Below are positions 53,848-64,000 of a stretch of 64,000 nucleotides of DNA, piece after piece. The notes below the pieces were generated by a model, which saw only the letters and a list, made by a program, of their open reading frames with translations, was not told the DNA's origin and searched no databases. Numbering within the stretch: position 1 is the first letter of the stretch; every line of letters starts with the position of its first letter. Both the position numbers and the translations under genes were made by a program. This DNA is from Setaria digitata (Eukaryota; Nematoda; Chromadorea; Rhabditida; Setariidae), in NCBI GenBank assembly GCA_003640385.1, contig RCAB01000210.1, forward strand, positions 1-64,000, written 5' to 3'.

Positions 53848-55625
53848 ATGATAGATGAAACAATGCTCATTACAATCCTCGCTCATCAAACGTTCAGCTT
53901 GGCCACTATTGCAGTTGCTGTTCTGATTGCTATCGCACAATGTGCCAAGAAAAAGTTTTCCTTTTTTCTCACTCATCATTGAAATGATCTCAAATAAGCA
54001 GTGATCTCAACGCTTAATGTGTATAATTTCTACTCTTAGTGATATGTTTCCGGTAATTTTACATGAAAACCTTTACCGTTGCAACAAAAGAAACTGCTCA
54101 TTAGTGTAGAATAGGAGTATGATTGTAGCTCAGTCGTTGCACAGATTTTTCGACTAAAAATTCAGAACAAGAACTCATATTTTCAAGAAATAAGTGTGAA
54201 TTTAGAAACAACAAGACTGGAACTGCTGGTCAGACATTACCAGCACCAGTAATTTTACCTGCATTGGATGAACAGAAGACGCAATCTGTGAAGGATGAAG
54301 GCGAAGGTGAGAGAAAGAAGGAAGTGGAAGAAAAGAAGGAATCTGTGAAAGAAGTAGGTTATTTCAACTTGAAACAAAACGATTTCTGTTTTCATCGATG
54401 ACGAAGATGATGTCTTATCAACAGCGTTTGCACTCATCAGGTCACTTGAAAGCTTAGAATCCTTCGACTCCCTTGCAGATGTTACGAAGCCTCTCCACGC
54501 TTTTCATTTCATTTCACTTGACATCATCAGGTACACTCTGAGTGAGACTAAAAGTAATTTAATGAATTCGTGAAAAAGGCTCGATCAGCAACGGAACTTC
54601 GAGTTTCAGATTGGAGAGAAGAAGGAATCTAAGAAAGAGAGCTCAAAGAAAGAAGGCTCAAAGAAAGAAGGCTCAAAGAAAGAAGGCTCAAAGAAAGAAG
54701 GCTCGAACAAAGAAGATTCAAAGAAGGAAGGATCTAAGAAAGAAGGTTCCAGGCAGTCTAAGAAAGAAGGCGACATCGCCCCGGTTAGTTAAATTGCCCT
54801 TTAAAGTTGTAGGAGGCTTGCTAAATCCGACGGTGACTGCCTTGTTGCCGTGAGGAATCACGTTCTGAGGAAATACACTTAGCGAGACACGTCAGCTTAC
54901 GTGTACGTGGTAGACTAGAATGTTTACTTAGCAGACGAATCCTGTTTCAGACACAGCAAAGTGATCAGAAGATCGTAAATGAGATGAAAGTTATGGTAAC
55001 ACAAGTGGTTCCAGTGACTGAAGAGAAAGAGGGGGGGAAGAAGAGCGCTGAAAAGAAGGTTGCTGATGAAGAGGAAAAGAAGGAAGAGAAGAAAAAGGAG
55101 GAGGAGAAGAAGGAAGAAAAGAAGGAAGAAAAGAAGGAAGAAAAGAAGGAAGAAAAGAAGGAAGAAAAGAAGGAGGAAGAGAAGGAGGAGAAGAAAGAAG
55201 AAAAGAAGGAAGAGAAGAAGGAGGAAGAGAAGGGAGAGGAAAGGAAGGGAGATAAAAAGGAAGGTGAAACAGATAAAAAAGAAGCTGAAACAGATAAGAA
55301 AGAGGCTGAAACAGACAAAAAAGAGATTGAAACAGACAAGAAAGAAGGCGATACCGACAAGAAAGAAGGCGATACGGTAGGTATGTGCGTGTACGTGTAC
55401 CTACACGTACACACGTGTACGTATATACGTGTTAAGTGTTTTAATTTCTGATTTTCTTGGTGAATATCTAATATTTGAAAGGTAGGAGAGGAAAGTATTT
55501 GCAGGAGCGAAAGATCTGTCCGGAAGTTTTAGAACAGGTGAAACAAATAAATCTAATCAGGTGGAGATTTTCAGGAAAAGAAAGAGGAAGGTGAAGGTGA
55601 TGGTGAAAGTGAAGTGAAGAAATGA
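53848..55625 (+). CDS. membrane-anchored Lys/Glu-repeat protein
   Basis: Five exons (53848-53954, 54206-54353, 54610-54783, 54951-55376, 55575-55625) give 301 residues in frame. The N terminus has one hydrophobic helix at about residues 10-31 (HQTFSLATIAVAVLIAIAQC) followed by CAKKK, so the rest is probably cytosolic. Exon 2 has a short Pro-rich piece (LPAPVILPALDEQ). Exon 3 is built of GSKKE pentapeptides; exon 4 of KKEE/EEKKEE units then six ETDKKEA-type hexapeptide units; exon 5 ends GESEVKK. Nearly every residue after position 85 is Lys, Glu, Ser, Gly, Asp or Thr, so the tail is a highly charged, likely helical or disordered rod. No enzyme motif is present. Nematode genomes encode proteins of this layout (family knowledge, unnamed). 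The first exon is the least certain, as its donor (GTTTTC) is weak and it overlaps an antisense open frame. Confidence 0.68.
55389..55422. repeat. overlapping GT/AC inverted repeats in intron
   Basis: An 11-bp inverted repeat (GTGTACGTGTA, 2-base loop, then its reverse complement) overlaps a second one with 8-bp arms (ACGTACAC / GTGTACGT). Arms share bases, so only one hairpin can form at a time. The alternating purine-pyrimidine pattern is also typical of Z-DNA-prone DNA. It follows directly on the donor of exon 4 of the Lys/Glu-repeat gene. Confidence 0.75.
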
Positions 55626-56286
55626 TAGAAATGGAAATGGAAGAGATAAGGATCACCGTACTGATTAGATGCTTCCCATTCCCATCTCACCGAGAGAATT
55701 ATCATCAATGTGCTCCTTTCATGCTGCTAGCAAATACTATATACATTTACAGTATGATCATTTATTACAAATAAAACACAAGCTCGAAATGCATGATATA
55801 GTAGTTATCACATATCACTTAAATGGTTATCACTTATCTGGGATTAGTGTTTGAGGAATGAAGAGTAGCACGAGTCAGTAACTGAGAATAACTTTTCCTG
55901 ATTTATCTTACCACGGAAATGTCACAGAGAAATAAAAAGATCTAACTTATCAGCTTCTGTTCGAAATTTCATTGATGAGTTGCTGGAGCAAGTAGCGTCA
56001 TTTCGCTAAAGAAAAGCAAAATGTTAAAATTAGTGATAACTTTTTTCCCTCGCTTTGCTTTCAATCTATTAAACCATTAACAACAATAAAAGGGAACCAG
56101 TTTCGTGAAGTTTAAATAATTGGTAGCCACATCACAAGCCATATAAAATGAGTCATTTCGAAAAACTTATCTATCATTTCTTAGTTACACCTGTGGATTG
56201 CGGTAAATCAGTGTTTTGAAGGATTACTTATTTGCTGAGAAGTAGCGCATTGGGTAGCATCCCACGGATACGTACGTTGAAGGAAA
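55626..56286. other. intergenic
   Basis: AT-rich spacer between the Lys/Glu-repeat gene and the proteasome ATPase gene. A 61-residue open frame at 55669-55854 shows no motif. No RNA gene seen. Confidence 0.5.
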
Positions 56287-58885
56287 ATGGGTAATCAAGT
56301 GTCTAGACCAGATAAGAAAGGAGTTGTGGCCCCACAACATGCTTTAATGAAAGTTGCCCGCAAACCTCAACGAGCTCAAGAAGCAGCGAATAAATTACCA
56401 ACAGGTCTAGAGGATATTCACAACCCTCTGAGATTCAGTAATTAGATGCTGCTAATCACTGAACCAATTAAAAATTCATTCTTAATTGCTGTGACTTTTT
56501 GCAGCAACATTTTGCTATATAAATATAGTATAACAACTGAGCAGAAAATGGCAAACGCTTGAGTTTTACTTCAGTGTTACCGCGAAGAAACTGTTATTTG
56601 AAATTTTTACGAATGAGTCGTATAAAAGATTATCTGTTGATGGAAAAGGAATTTATTCAACGGCAAGGGAAACATGGCTCCATCAGTGAGCAGCAGAAGA
56701 AGGAACGTAAAATTGTGAACGCATTGCGTGGTTCACCGATCGCACTTGCACGAATTCATGAACTTTTTGTCGATGAGAAGGTTCGTCAATGATTCAGGAA
56801 AGCGAAAAGTACTCGAAAGCCTGGTGGAGTGAGCGAATAGTTTTTGTCCTAGCAAAACAGTCAAGTTGCAATTTTTAGCAAACTGCCAGCACAGGAACTG
56901 TTCTACTACTCCTAAAGCAGCAATCGTTTCAGTACGGCAAAATCAAGCACAAATACCTAAAGTCTTATTATCTTATCTCTTTCCTTATTTGATGCAACAA
57001 TTAGTGTAGCATTAATTGTCTTAAATACAGTTATGTGTTTTAGACGAATAAGTAGTTCCTCACCATCTTCGTTTCTTTTCCGAAAAATCTGTGTATTTTT
57101 CGGAAAATAAATAGACATAAGTGCTATAGCATGCTGTAGTAGTGATCGAAGGTAACAAACGAGAATGGTACATACCGATACTATCCATCGTTGATAAGGA
57201 TCTGATCCGGATCGGTGCTTTGGTTATGGTAAAAGCTCAAGGATCTTTAAAGAATGTTCCTATTGCGGTAGTTGGAGTACTACACGACAGTGTTGATGCC
57301 TCTAATTCAATCATCAATAAACTAGAAAAACCGCCTAAAGAATCTTTCGACGTTAGTTGTAATTTTAAATTCGAAGTATGCAACAAATGAAATTTTCAAG
57401 ATTTATTCACTGATTCATTCCTAATTATAACAAGGTTCTACTGATTTCACGATAAATCTTTGATGATGATTTAATATATTTTAATGATAGCATAGATGAT
57501 GATGATGATGATGATGATACAGCACTTATAATAATACTATCGCTATATTTTTTACTGCTCCGATGTAGTTTAAATTTTCTGGAAAACTAGCAAATATTTC
57601 ATTGCTGTTTTGTGATCATAGTTATTTCCTCAAGTTATCCAGGACATCGGTGGTCTAGAGGAACAGATTCAAGAAATCAAAGAAACTGTTGAACTGCCTC
57701 TTGTACATCCGGAATATTACGAAGAAATGGGCATCACACCGCCGAAAGGTGTCATTTTGTTCGGAGAACCGGGAACAGGTTTGTTCTTTTCATCGTTAAT
57801 TTATTAAAAGGAATACTTTCGGCATATTTACCACTAAAGAAAGCACAATGACAGTCATATATTACCTTCCCCTACACGAGGCGGGTTATAAGATACAGAT
57901 GATGAATCAAATCTTCATTAAATGCTAGATTATTTAAAGTTTAATTTGCTCGTAGCAAAAATAGAGGAAACTGAAAAGGTAGTTGTTATTTTTCAGGAAA
58001 GACTTTACTAGCTAAAGCGGTTGCACATAGCACATCGGCAACTTTCATCCGTGCCACTGGTGCTGATCTGATCCAGAAAAACAGTGGTGAAGGTTCTAAA
58101 ATAGTCCGGTATGTAAATTTTTCACAACAAAAAAAAAAATGAATTCCACTGGAAGATGAAAATAAGCACTTTTAGAGAATTGTTCCGGATGGCTAAAGAA
58201 TCAGCTCCATGCATCATATTTATCGACGAAATTGATGCAGTCGGCACTAAACGGTACGATACAACTTGTGGCGGTGAGCGTGAAGTTCAACGAACGATGC
58301 TAGAATTGTTGAATCAGCTTGATGGATTCGAAAGCCGTGGTGATGTTAAGGTAATTTCTTCTTATGTGTTAAAATATCACGCATCACTTGGCAAAGGTTG
58401 CATTTCCTGCTTGATGAGAATGATCGAAATAAATGAGATTTCAGATTTTTTCCTCATTTAGATAATTATGGCAACAAACCGGATTGATGTCCTGGATCCG
58501 GCACTCATTCGGCCAGGCCGTATTGATCGAAAGATAGAACTACCGAAACCAGATGAAAAAACAAAACTCAAAATTTTTCAAATACATACAGCAGGAATGA
58601 GAATTGCAGCTAATGTTAAATTCGAAAAATACGCTTCGGAATTATCACTTTCCGGAGCTGACTGTAAGGTATTTGCTGGTTCGCTTCACCTGTGCAGTCG
58701 TATTCTTTTATTCATCTCTTGTTATTTTTGAAATCATTCAAAATTTTCAGGCGATTTGTACAGAAGCAGGTATGCTAGCACTTCGTGCACAAAGGAAATT
58801 TATCTGTTTAGAAGATTTTGATAAAGCTAAGGAACGAGTTATTATGCAAAAGAAAAACGAGGCACCGGAAGAATTTTTTATGTAA
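56287..58885 (+). CDS. 26S proteasome ATPase, divergent Rpt2/PSMC1 type
   Basis: Eight exons (56287-56404, 56575-56780, 57130-57351, 57643-57778, 57997-58108, 58176-58350, 58462-58668, 58751-58885) give 436 residues, the length of Rpt2 (440). Rpt2 is one of six AAA ATPases that unfold substrates in the 19S base. Assignment rests on the N-terminal MGNQVS (N-myristoylation signal, as in Rpt2), [13 protein letters not shown] and the AAA core. Walker A is GEPGTGKT at 223-230 (normally GPPGTGKT), Walker B IIFIDE at 278-283, then [20 protein letters not shown] and [20 protein letters not shown]. Pore loop 1, normally KYLG, reads KNSG (255-258), and the C terminus, normally LYL, reads FFM. The Lys-rich N-terminal block is missing. 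It is likely a specialised paralogue rather than the main Rpt2. An AATAAA lies at 58947. A GAT repeat lies in the intron at 57495-57518. Confidence 0.9.
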
Positions 58886-60497
58886 TTTCAATCAAAGTTT
58901 GCAAATGTCACTACAAAATGACTGGTTAATTTAAATTAGAGTAAAAAATAAAAATTATTGTCATCGAATTAACAATTTCATTTCGTCGAGAATATGGAGA
59001 GATTTTTCGACTCGATTCTGAAGCCATACTCTTCAAAGCCTAAATAGGAGCTTAGAAAAAAGAGCGTACTTAAATAAAGAATAAATATCCACTACTAATT
59101 ACCTCAATTAGCATGACCTTTACATGTGATGACAATGCTATATCAAGATTGTTGTTTAGAGATAGTGTACCTTAAAATACTGATCATTTTTTTTTTTTTT
59201 ATATCAAAAAATCAGACCAAATTATAGAAAGATGAACTTTTATCGCTTTACAATGACTCATTTTTCATAGTCTCTACGATAGTGGAAGAAATGTTCGCTG
59301 AAATTTGCTACGACACAGCAAATCTAACCTGTCAGGGTCATTCCTGCGAGAATGCTTTCCATTTTGCGGTCTACTTCGGAACTTCAGTTCCAGCTTTTAA
59401 AAGATAAATTAAAGATGTGGCCAAGTAGCACTGGACTATTATCTAGGTGAACATATGGGATCATCTTTTCAGCAGACGTTTAGCAACTGGTGAATTCCAC
59501 TTTGAATGGATACTTTCCTGATAATTTCACCGTTCACTGAAGTATGTCACTTTTTCCGATTGAAAACAACAAATTACAATTTCTCTTAATCAAATATTCT
59601 CCATAACAGATGAAAGAGAAAAATTGTGAACGGAGGATCTTTAATGATTCCTAACCTCTCGACTAATTAAATTAATCAAGCAATTTGTTGAAACGACGAA
59701 TGAACGAACTACTTCGCATGTGGGTTTGAAACAAGATAAAACACTTCCACTTTTAATGGATACTTTTCATTCATTTCATCAAAGTAACATACGATGCATA
59801 ATTCTTGGAGCATTATAATATTTATTATGCACAGCGAGTGAGGAGGTTTGCATGGCTAGGGCAATTAATTAATTACATAAATTACTTGATGTGACGTGGT
59901 GAATGAGTTTGTTATGTGCCTTATCACTACCACTGAATAAATGATTTACTGATAAGTTTGTTTACCAATTTATTCATTTCTGTTGTACATTGGTCGGAAA
60001 TCAATTTGTTTGATTGTGTTGTCTGCTGAATGCATCCACTTTATAATGGTGATCGTGGAACGCGCTATCTCCTCTTAACTCTTTGATCAATCAATATAGT
60101 CATGTCGGTTATTGAATATCATGCAATGAATGAGACGATATCAAGTACGACAATGATTATATCAGTTATTGATTATTTCTCCTTGTAAACATTCGAAGTG
60201 ATCTAGTGACTGACTGGATGTAAAGATCTGTGTATATATTTACTGTCTAGCACTCTCGAGTTAGCAGCTTATATCACTATGAACATTGATTTATCTATTT
60301 GTCATCCGTTCCGTTTTTCATTCGACTGAAAGATCTTGCATCTTTTTTGTTTTCTCTAACATAGCATCTTTACCACTTCTGCGGTGTTTATTATTGATAT
60401 TTCTTGTGTGCTTATGGAAATTGGAATTTTTTAAATGCGATAAGCATAATTTGAGCATTTCGGTAATCTGTCACTGTCATTTGCTTCAGGTATAGCA
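58886..60497. other. intergenic
   Basis: About 1.6 kb between two plus-strand genes, holding the ATPase 3' UTR and the MDH upstream region. AT-rich with only scattered short open frames. No supportable gene, RNA or repeat. Confidence 0.55.
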
Positions 60498-62481
60498 ATG
60501 ATTTCTATCCGAGGAATGTCATCAGTTTTAAACACGCTAGCAAGAGATTTGCAGATACAGATGTGCAGTCAGCGTTTAACGAGCTCTGCACCCAAAGTAG
60601 AATTTTAAAATGTTTGGATAGATAGGAGGAATTCTGTTATAAATTTATCCTTGGGAGTTGTAAGAAAAAAAAAAAAACAATGATGAAAAGGTTTTGAAGA
60701 AAAAAAAAAGAAACTTTCAATGAAATTTAAATTTACAGATTGTTTACAGATTTACAAATTTACAGATTGCTGTGTTAGGTGCTGCTGGTGGAATTGGACA
60801 GCCGCTTGGATTACTACTTAAAATGAATAAACATGTAGCCAAATTAGCACTGTACGATATCAAGGATACGCCTGGAGTAGCTGCTGATCTGTCCCATATC
60901 GACACAGGAGCGCGTGTAATTCTTTGCTAATGAGCGATTTTATATATACATGTTATTTTTATATAACGTTTCACAAATTTATATTTTAGGTTACGGGGCA
61001 CACAGGTTCAAATGAACTAAGTGAAGCTTTAAAAGATGCCGATATTGTGGTGATACCAGCTGGTTTACCACGGAAACCAGGTCCTTAAATTTTCGGTTTT
61101 TTTCCACTTTTTTTTTTTTTTTTTTTATGAGGAAATTTGCTATACAACTACAGGATTTCTCAATGTTTTAACTTAACTTCATGTTTAATTAACATAAAAT
61201 TGAAATTTTTTAGATGGTTAACCAAAGTGTATTTTCAGGCATGACTCGTGATGACTTATTCAATACCAACGCTAGCATTGTACGAGATTTAAGTGAAGCG
61301 GTATCAAAAAATTGCCCGAAAGCTTTTGTGGCAATAATCACAAATCCTGTTAATTCGACAGTACCAATCGCTTGTGAAATTTTTAAAAAACACAAGGTTT
61401 TTGATCCGCGACGTGTATTTGGTGTCACAACACTTGATGTTGTAAGATCAGCAACTTTTGTTGCAGAAGCTAAGGTACTTGCATACTTCAAGTTTTGCTG
61501 AAGTTCCTAAAAAAGAAAAAGTCTGAAAGCACATGCATTAAATTGCATTGTTGCTTGATAGAAGAAACCTTAATACTTTGTTTGTGTGTTATTACGTTGG
61601 CTTTTTTAGGGGCTAGATGTTCAACAAACAAATATACCTGTGATTGGTGGTCATTCTGGAATTACAATTATTCCAGTTCTTTCGCAAATTAAACCACCAT
61701 GTAAATTCTCAAATGACGAAGTTAAAGAATTGACAGAACGGATCCAAAATGCTGGAACAGAAGTTGTGAAAGCAAAGGCAGGAGCTGTAAGTTGTAGATT
61801 CTTATGTATGTTAATTGTAAATCTCCTTTGTCTCCTTTACTCGTTTTATTCTCCACTGGTACCTCCCACTATACGAGTATAATATCAACTCGCGAGAAAG
61901 GCATTTTTAAGTACCAAGTTCATTGGTTTGATTTACTAGTGGCCAAGTTTCCATTTAATATTTTTTATTCATTAGAGAGATTCAGGGCTCAGCTACGCTT
62001 TCAATGGCTTTGGCGGCCTCCAAATTTGTGGAAAGTTTACTAAAAGGCCTGAAAGGTGAAAGGTCCATCCAGTGTGCATTTGTAGCTTCGGACGCATGCA
62101 GCGGTTTGGACTATTTCGCAACACCAATTGAGATTGGCGTAAGTTTTGATTTCAAAAGAAAAACTTCACACGTAACCATATTTCTGAGCTTATATATTCA
62201 AAAGATTTCATTTGACTTTTCAGGCATTTCGCCAGGTAAACTCATTACCACCATTTCAGGCCATGTTCTTCTCAATTTAATTTACTAGCATTTGAAATGC
62301 TAGAAGCTGTGTTTTGTGGAAAATGCAAGATTTTCGTTTAATTGAATTCTTTCAGAAAAATGGAGTCGAGAAGATTCTTGGAATGGGCAAGCTTAATGCA
62401 TATGAACAGGACCTTGTGAATGCTGCCATTCCGGAACTAAAAAAAAATATTTCGAAAGGCCTGAAATTTGTAACAGACTGA
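60498..62481 (+). CDS. MDH2: malate dehydrogenase, mitochondrial
   Basis: Seven exons (60498-60596, 60766-60915, 60990-61080, 61239-61474, 61610-61786, 61986-62138, 62356-62481) give 343 residues. It interconverts malate and oxaloacetate with NAD in the TCA cycle and malate-aspartate shuttle. The first exon encodes a presequence-like N terminus ([20 protein letters not shown] ... TSSAPK). The NAD-binding loop is [19 protein letters not shown]. Substrate-binding arginines lie in [13 protein letters not shown] and near [29 protein letters not shown] and the catalytic histidine loop [15 protein letters not shown] are intact, so the enzyme should be active. The sequence is of the mitochondrial rather than cytosolic MDH clade. 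The ATG at 60498 was chosen because it gives the presequence in frame. Confidence 0.96.
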
Positions 62482-63562
62482 ATTATCATGGATAAAGATA
62501 AGCTAAGTATCATGGGATCACTTTGTGCTACTTCCATTCAGTTGAAGGCAGTTGTATCTTCCTTTTATTTTCCTTTAGGAACAGTCATAATTTATTTGGA
62601 GTTCTTCATCGCATTTATATTCAACCAAGGGACGATTTTGTAATAATGCCATTGTGTTTTTTTCTACCTCGTGAAACTCTTCTCTTCAACAGAAGTTCTT
62701 ACCCTCGTATTTTCTCATTACTATGTAGTCAATTCATTCACGTTGTTTGTAGATTTCTATAGATTTCAATTTTGTTTGCATTATTTAGTAACAGAGTTAA
62801 GCAGTCACTTGACCTATTTATTATAAATCCTTGAATCTGCTATTAGTAAAATCCTGTTTGTGCATAAAGATCCGGTGGAAATAAATGTGTTTGCTCAACA
62901 AGAAATGTCGAGTAAAGCCGGCTGAGGGATAGCAAGGTAATGTGCATCCTTTTATTTCTTCAAGTTAACTTTCAAACGTGTATAGTTAAACTAGCAAATT
63001 CTTCGCTGACTAATATCAGCGAATTCCAGTGCTTCCTTTTGAAGCCTTACTTCGGATGAATTATTATACTAGTAGCGGAAGTAGCGGAATGGTATCGAAA
63101 TGCAACTTACCATGGCAGCATCCTTGCAGGATCGATAAGTTGCTTACAGGAAATTTCCAGGTTTCCATTGTTTGAGAAGGGAAATTAAAAAGCATACAGG
63201 TTACTGATTTATACGAAGTAATTTATTAGTTATGATCTATTAGGATGAACAAAGTATTACGATGTTTGCACTTCACGAGAAGAAGTTGAGATTTATTGTG
63301 CCGAATAAACAGTCCTGTAGTATGATGCATTCATGTTGTATTTTGAGAAATAACAGAAAATTAAAGAGGACGAAGTAATAACCTAATTGAGGAAATCAGG
63401 AGTTTCTTACAGAGGAGTATGTTCGAGGGACAATAAGACGGATTGCTTCTTATATTAGTTTCGCTTCTATCAAAATGAAATTTTCTATTCCTTCCATGTT
63501 GACAAAGAAATTTGCCACTTTTCATTTCTTTATTTTTATGATTTAGGTGCACAGAAGAAATC
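62482..63562. other. intergenic
   Basis: AT-rich spacer with the MDH 3' UTR. An AATAAA occurs near 62880. A TTTAG acceptor-like site ends at 63546, 16 bases before the next ATG, consistent with trans-splicing. Nothing else is seen. Confidence 0.5.
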
Positions 63563-64000
63563 ATGTTTAGTCGGTGTTGTTGTTCGATGCGACTGGGAAT
63601 CAACAGACGACTTACAGCTTTTCCTTGTTTTTTGCGGTCGTTTGGTACTTCAAATGGTAGTGGCGCTGATTCAGGGACCGGAGATCCAGAAAAAATAAAA
63701 ACACATGTTAAAATTATTTCTGGAATTAGGGAAAATGCAAAAAGTGCTGCCGAAGTAACAGCGAATGAGAAATTGAAACTGGAGGATACACGAAGAAGTA
63801 ATTCTTTTGATACTTGGTTATTTTGCTCGTTATTTGACCATAAACTGCTATGCTTTCACCATTTCATTGAAATGGATGGGTTTAAACAATTAAATTAAAT
63901 CTGTGTTAATTAAATCCATGTTCCAGGTAAGTTATTAGAACTGAAGAGGAAAAAGAGACGGAAAAAGCCTAAACCAAATGAAGCTACAACGGAAGAAATT
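63563..64000 (+). CDS. 5' part of a probable mitochondrial protein (partial)
   Basis: Exon 1 is 63563-63797 and exon 2 starts at 63927 and runs off the window. The first 30 residues are Cys/Arg-rich without acids (MFSRCCCSMRLGINRRLTAF ... RSFGTS), which looks like a mitochondrial presequence. A Gly/Ser linker and a helical, charged segment follow (KTHVKIISGIRENAKSAAEV), then a strongly basic patch (LKRKKRRKKPKPNEATTEE). About 103 residues are visible. I cannot name the family. The AG at 63545-63546 shortly before the ATG supports the start. Confidence 0.6.

Overview
The window looks like nuclear DNA of a nematode, from a draft assembly. It is AT-rich, and its genes are split into short exons by small introns that mostly end in nematode-style TTTTCAG or TTTTAG acceptors. 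Several start codons sit just downstream of an acceptor-like AG, as expected for spliced-leader trans-splicing. Gene content and A/T-rich texture suggest a parasitic, possibly filarial, roundworm; that is inference. Four single-N joins are flanked by near-identical direct repeats, which marks unmerged contig ends. All genes were joined by hand from exon reading frames; intron phases close in the main models, but exact splice sites remain predictions.

Layout. 0.5-6.0 kb: a divergent pair of ribosome-biogenesis genes, WDR55-like (-) and NOC4-like (+). 6.6-8.0 kb: mitochondrial ribosomal protein uL4m (+). 9.1-10.9 kb: TATA-binding protein (-), head-to-head with TTC27 (+, 11.7-17.4 kb), which is followed by TAF12 (+, 18.5-20.5 kb). 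TBP and TAF12 are both TFIID subunits. A pure (TA)n tract of about 450 bp lies at 21.5-22.0 kb. 22.4-24.5 kb: an unrecognised 172-residue gene. 24.5-34.5 kb: a gene-poor stretch full of A/T homopolymers, with one small membrane-protein ORF (-) and one tentative minus-strand gene with a 7-kb intron.

34.9-45.0 kb: V-ATPase subunit a (+), about 20 exons, with evidence in the reading frames for alternative splicing. 45.8-48.6 kb: a tau-tubulin-kinase-like kinase (-) with two in-frame alternative last exons. 49.2-53.8 kb: a BTB-domain gene (-), almost touching head-to-head a lysine/glutamate-repeat membrane protein (+, 53.8-55.6 kb). 56.3-58.9 kb: a divergent proteasome ATPase of the Rpt2 type (+) lacking the usual pore-loop aromatic and HbYX tyrosine. 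60.5-62.5 kb: mitochondrial malate dehydrogenase (+). From 63.6 kb: the 5' end of a probable mitochondrial protein (+) that runs off the window.

Most genes are housekeeping. The best candidates for undescribed biology are the K/E-repeat membrane protein, the degenerate Rpt2 paralogue, the 172-residue orphan, the 55-residue membrane protein, and the exon-choice arrangements in the V-ATPase and kinase genes. I saw no tRNA, rRNA, CRISPR array or convincing transposon.
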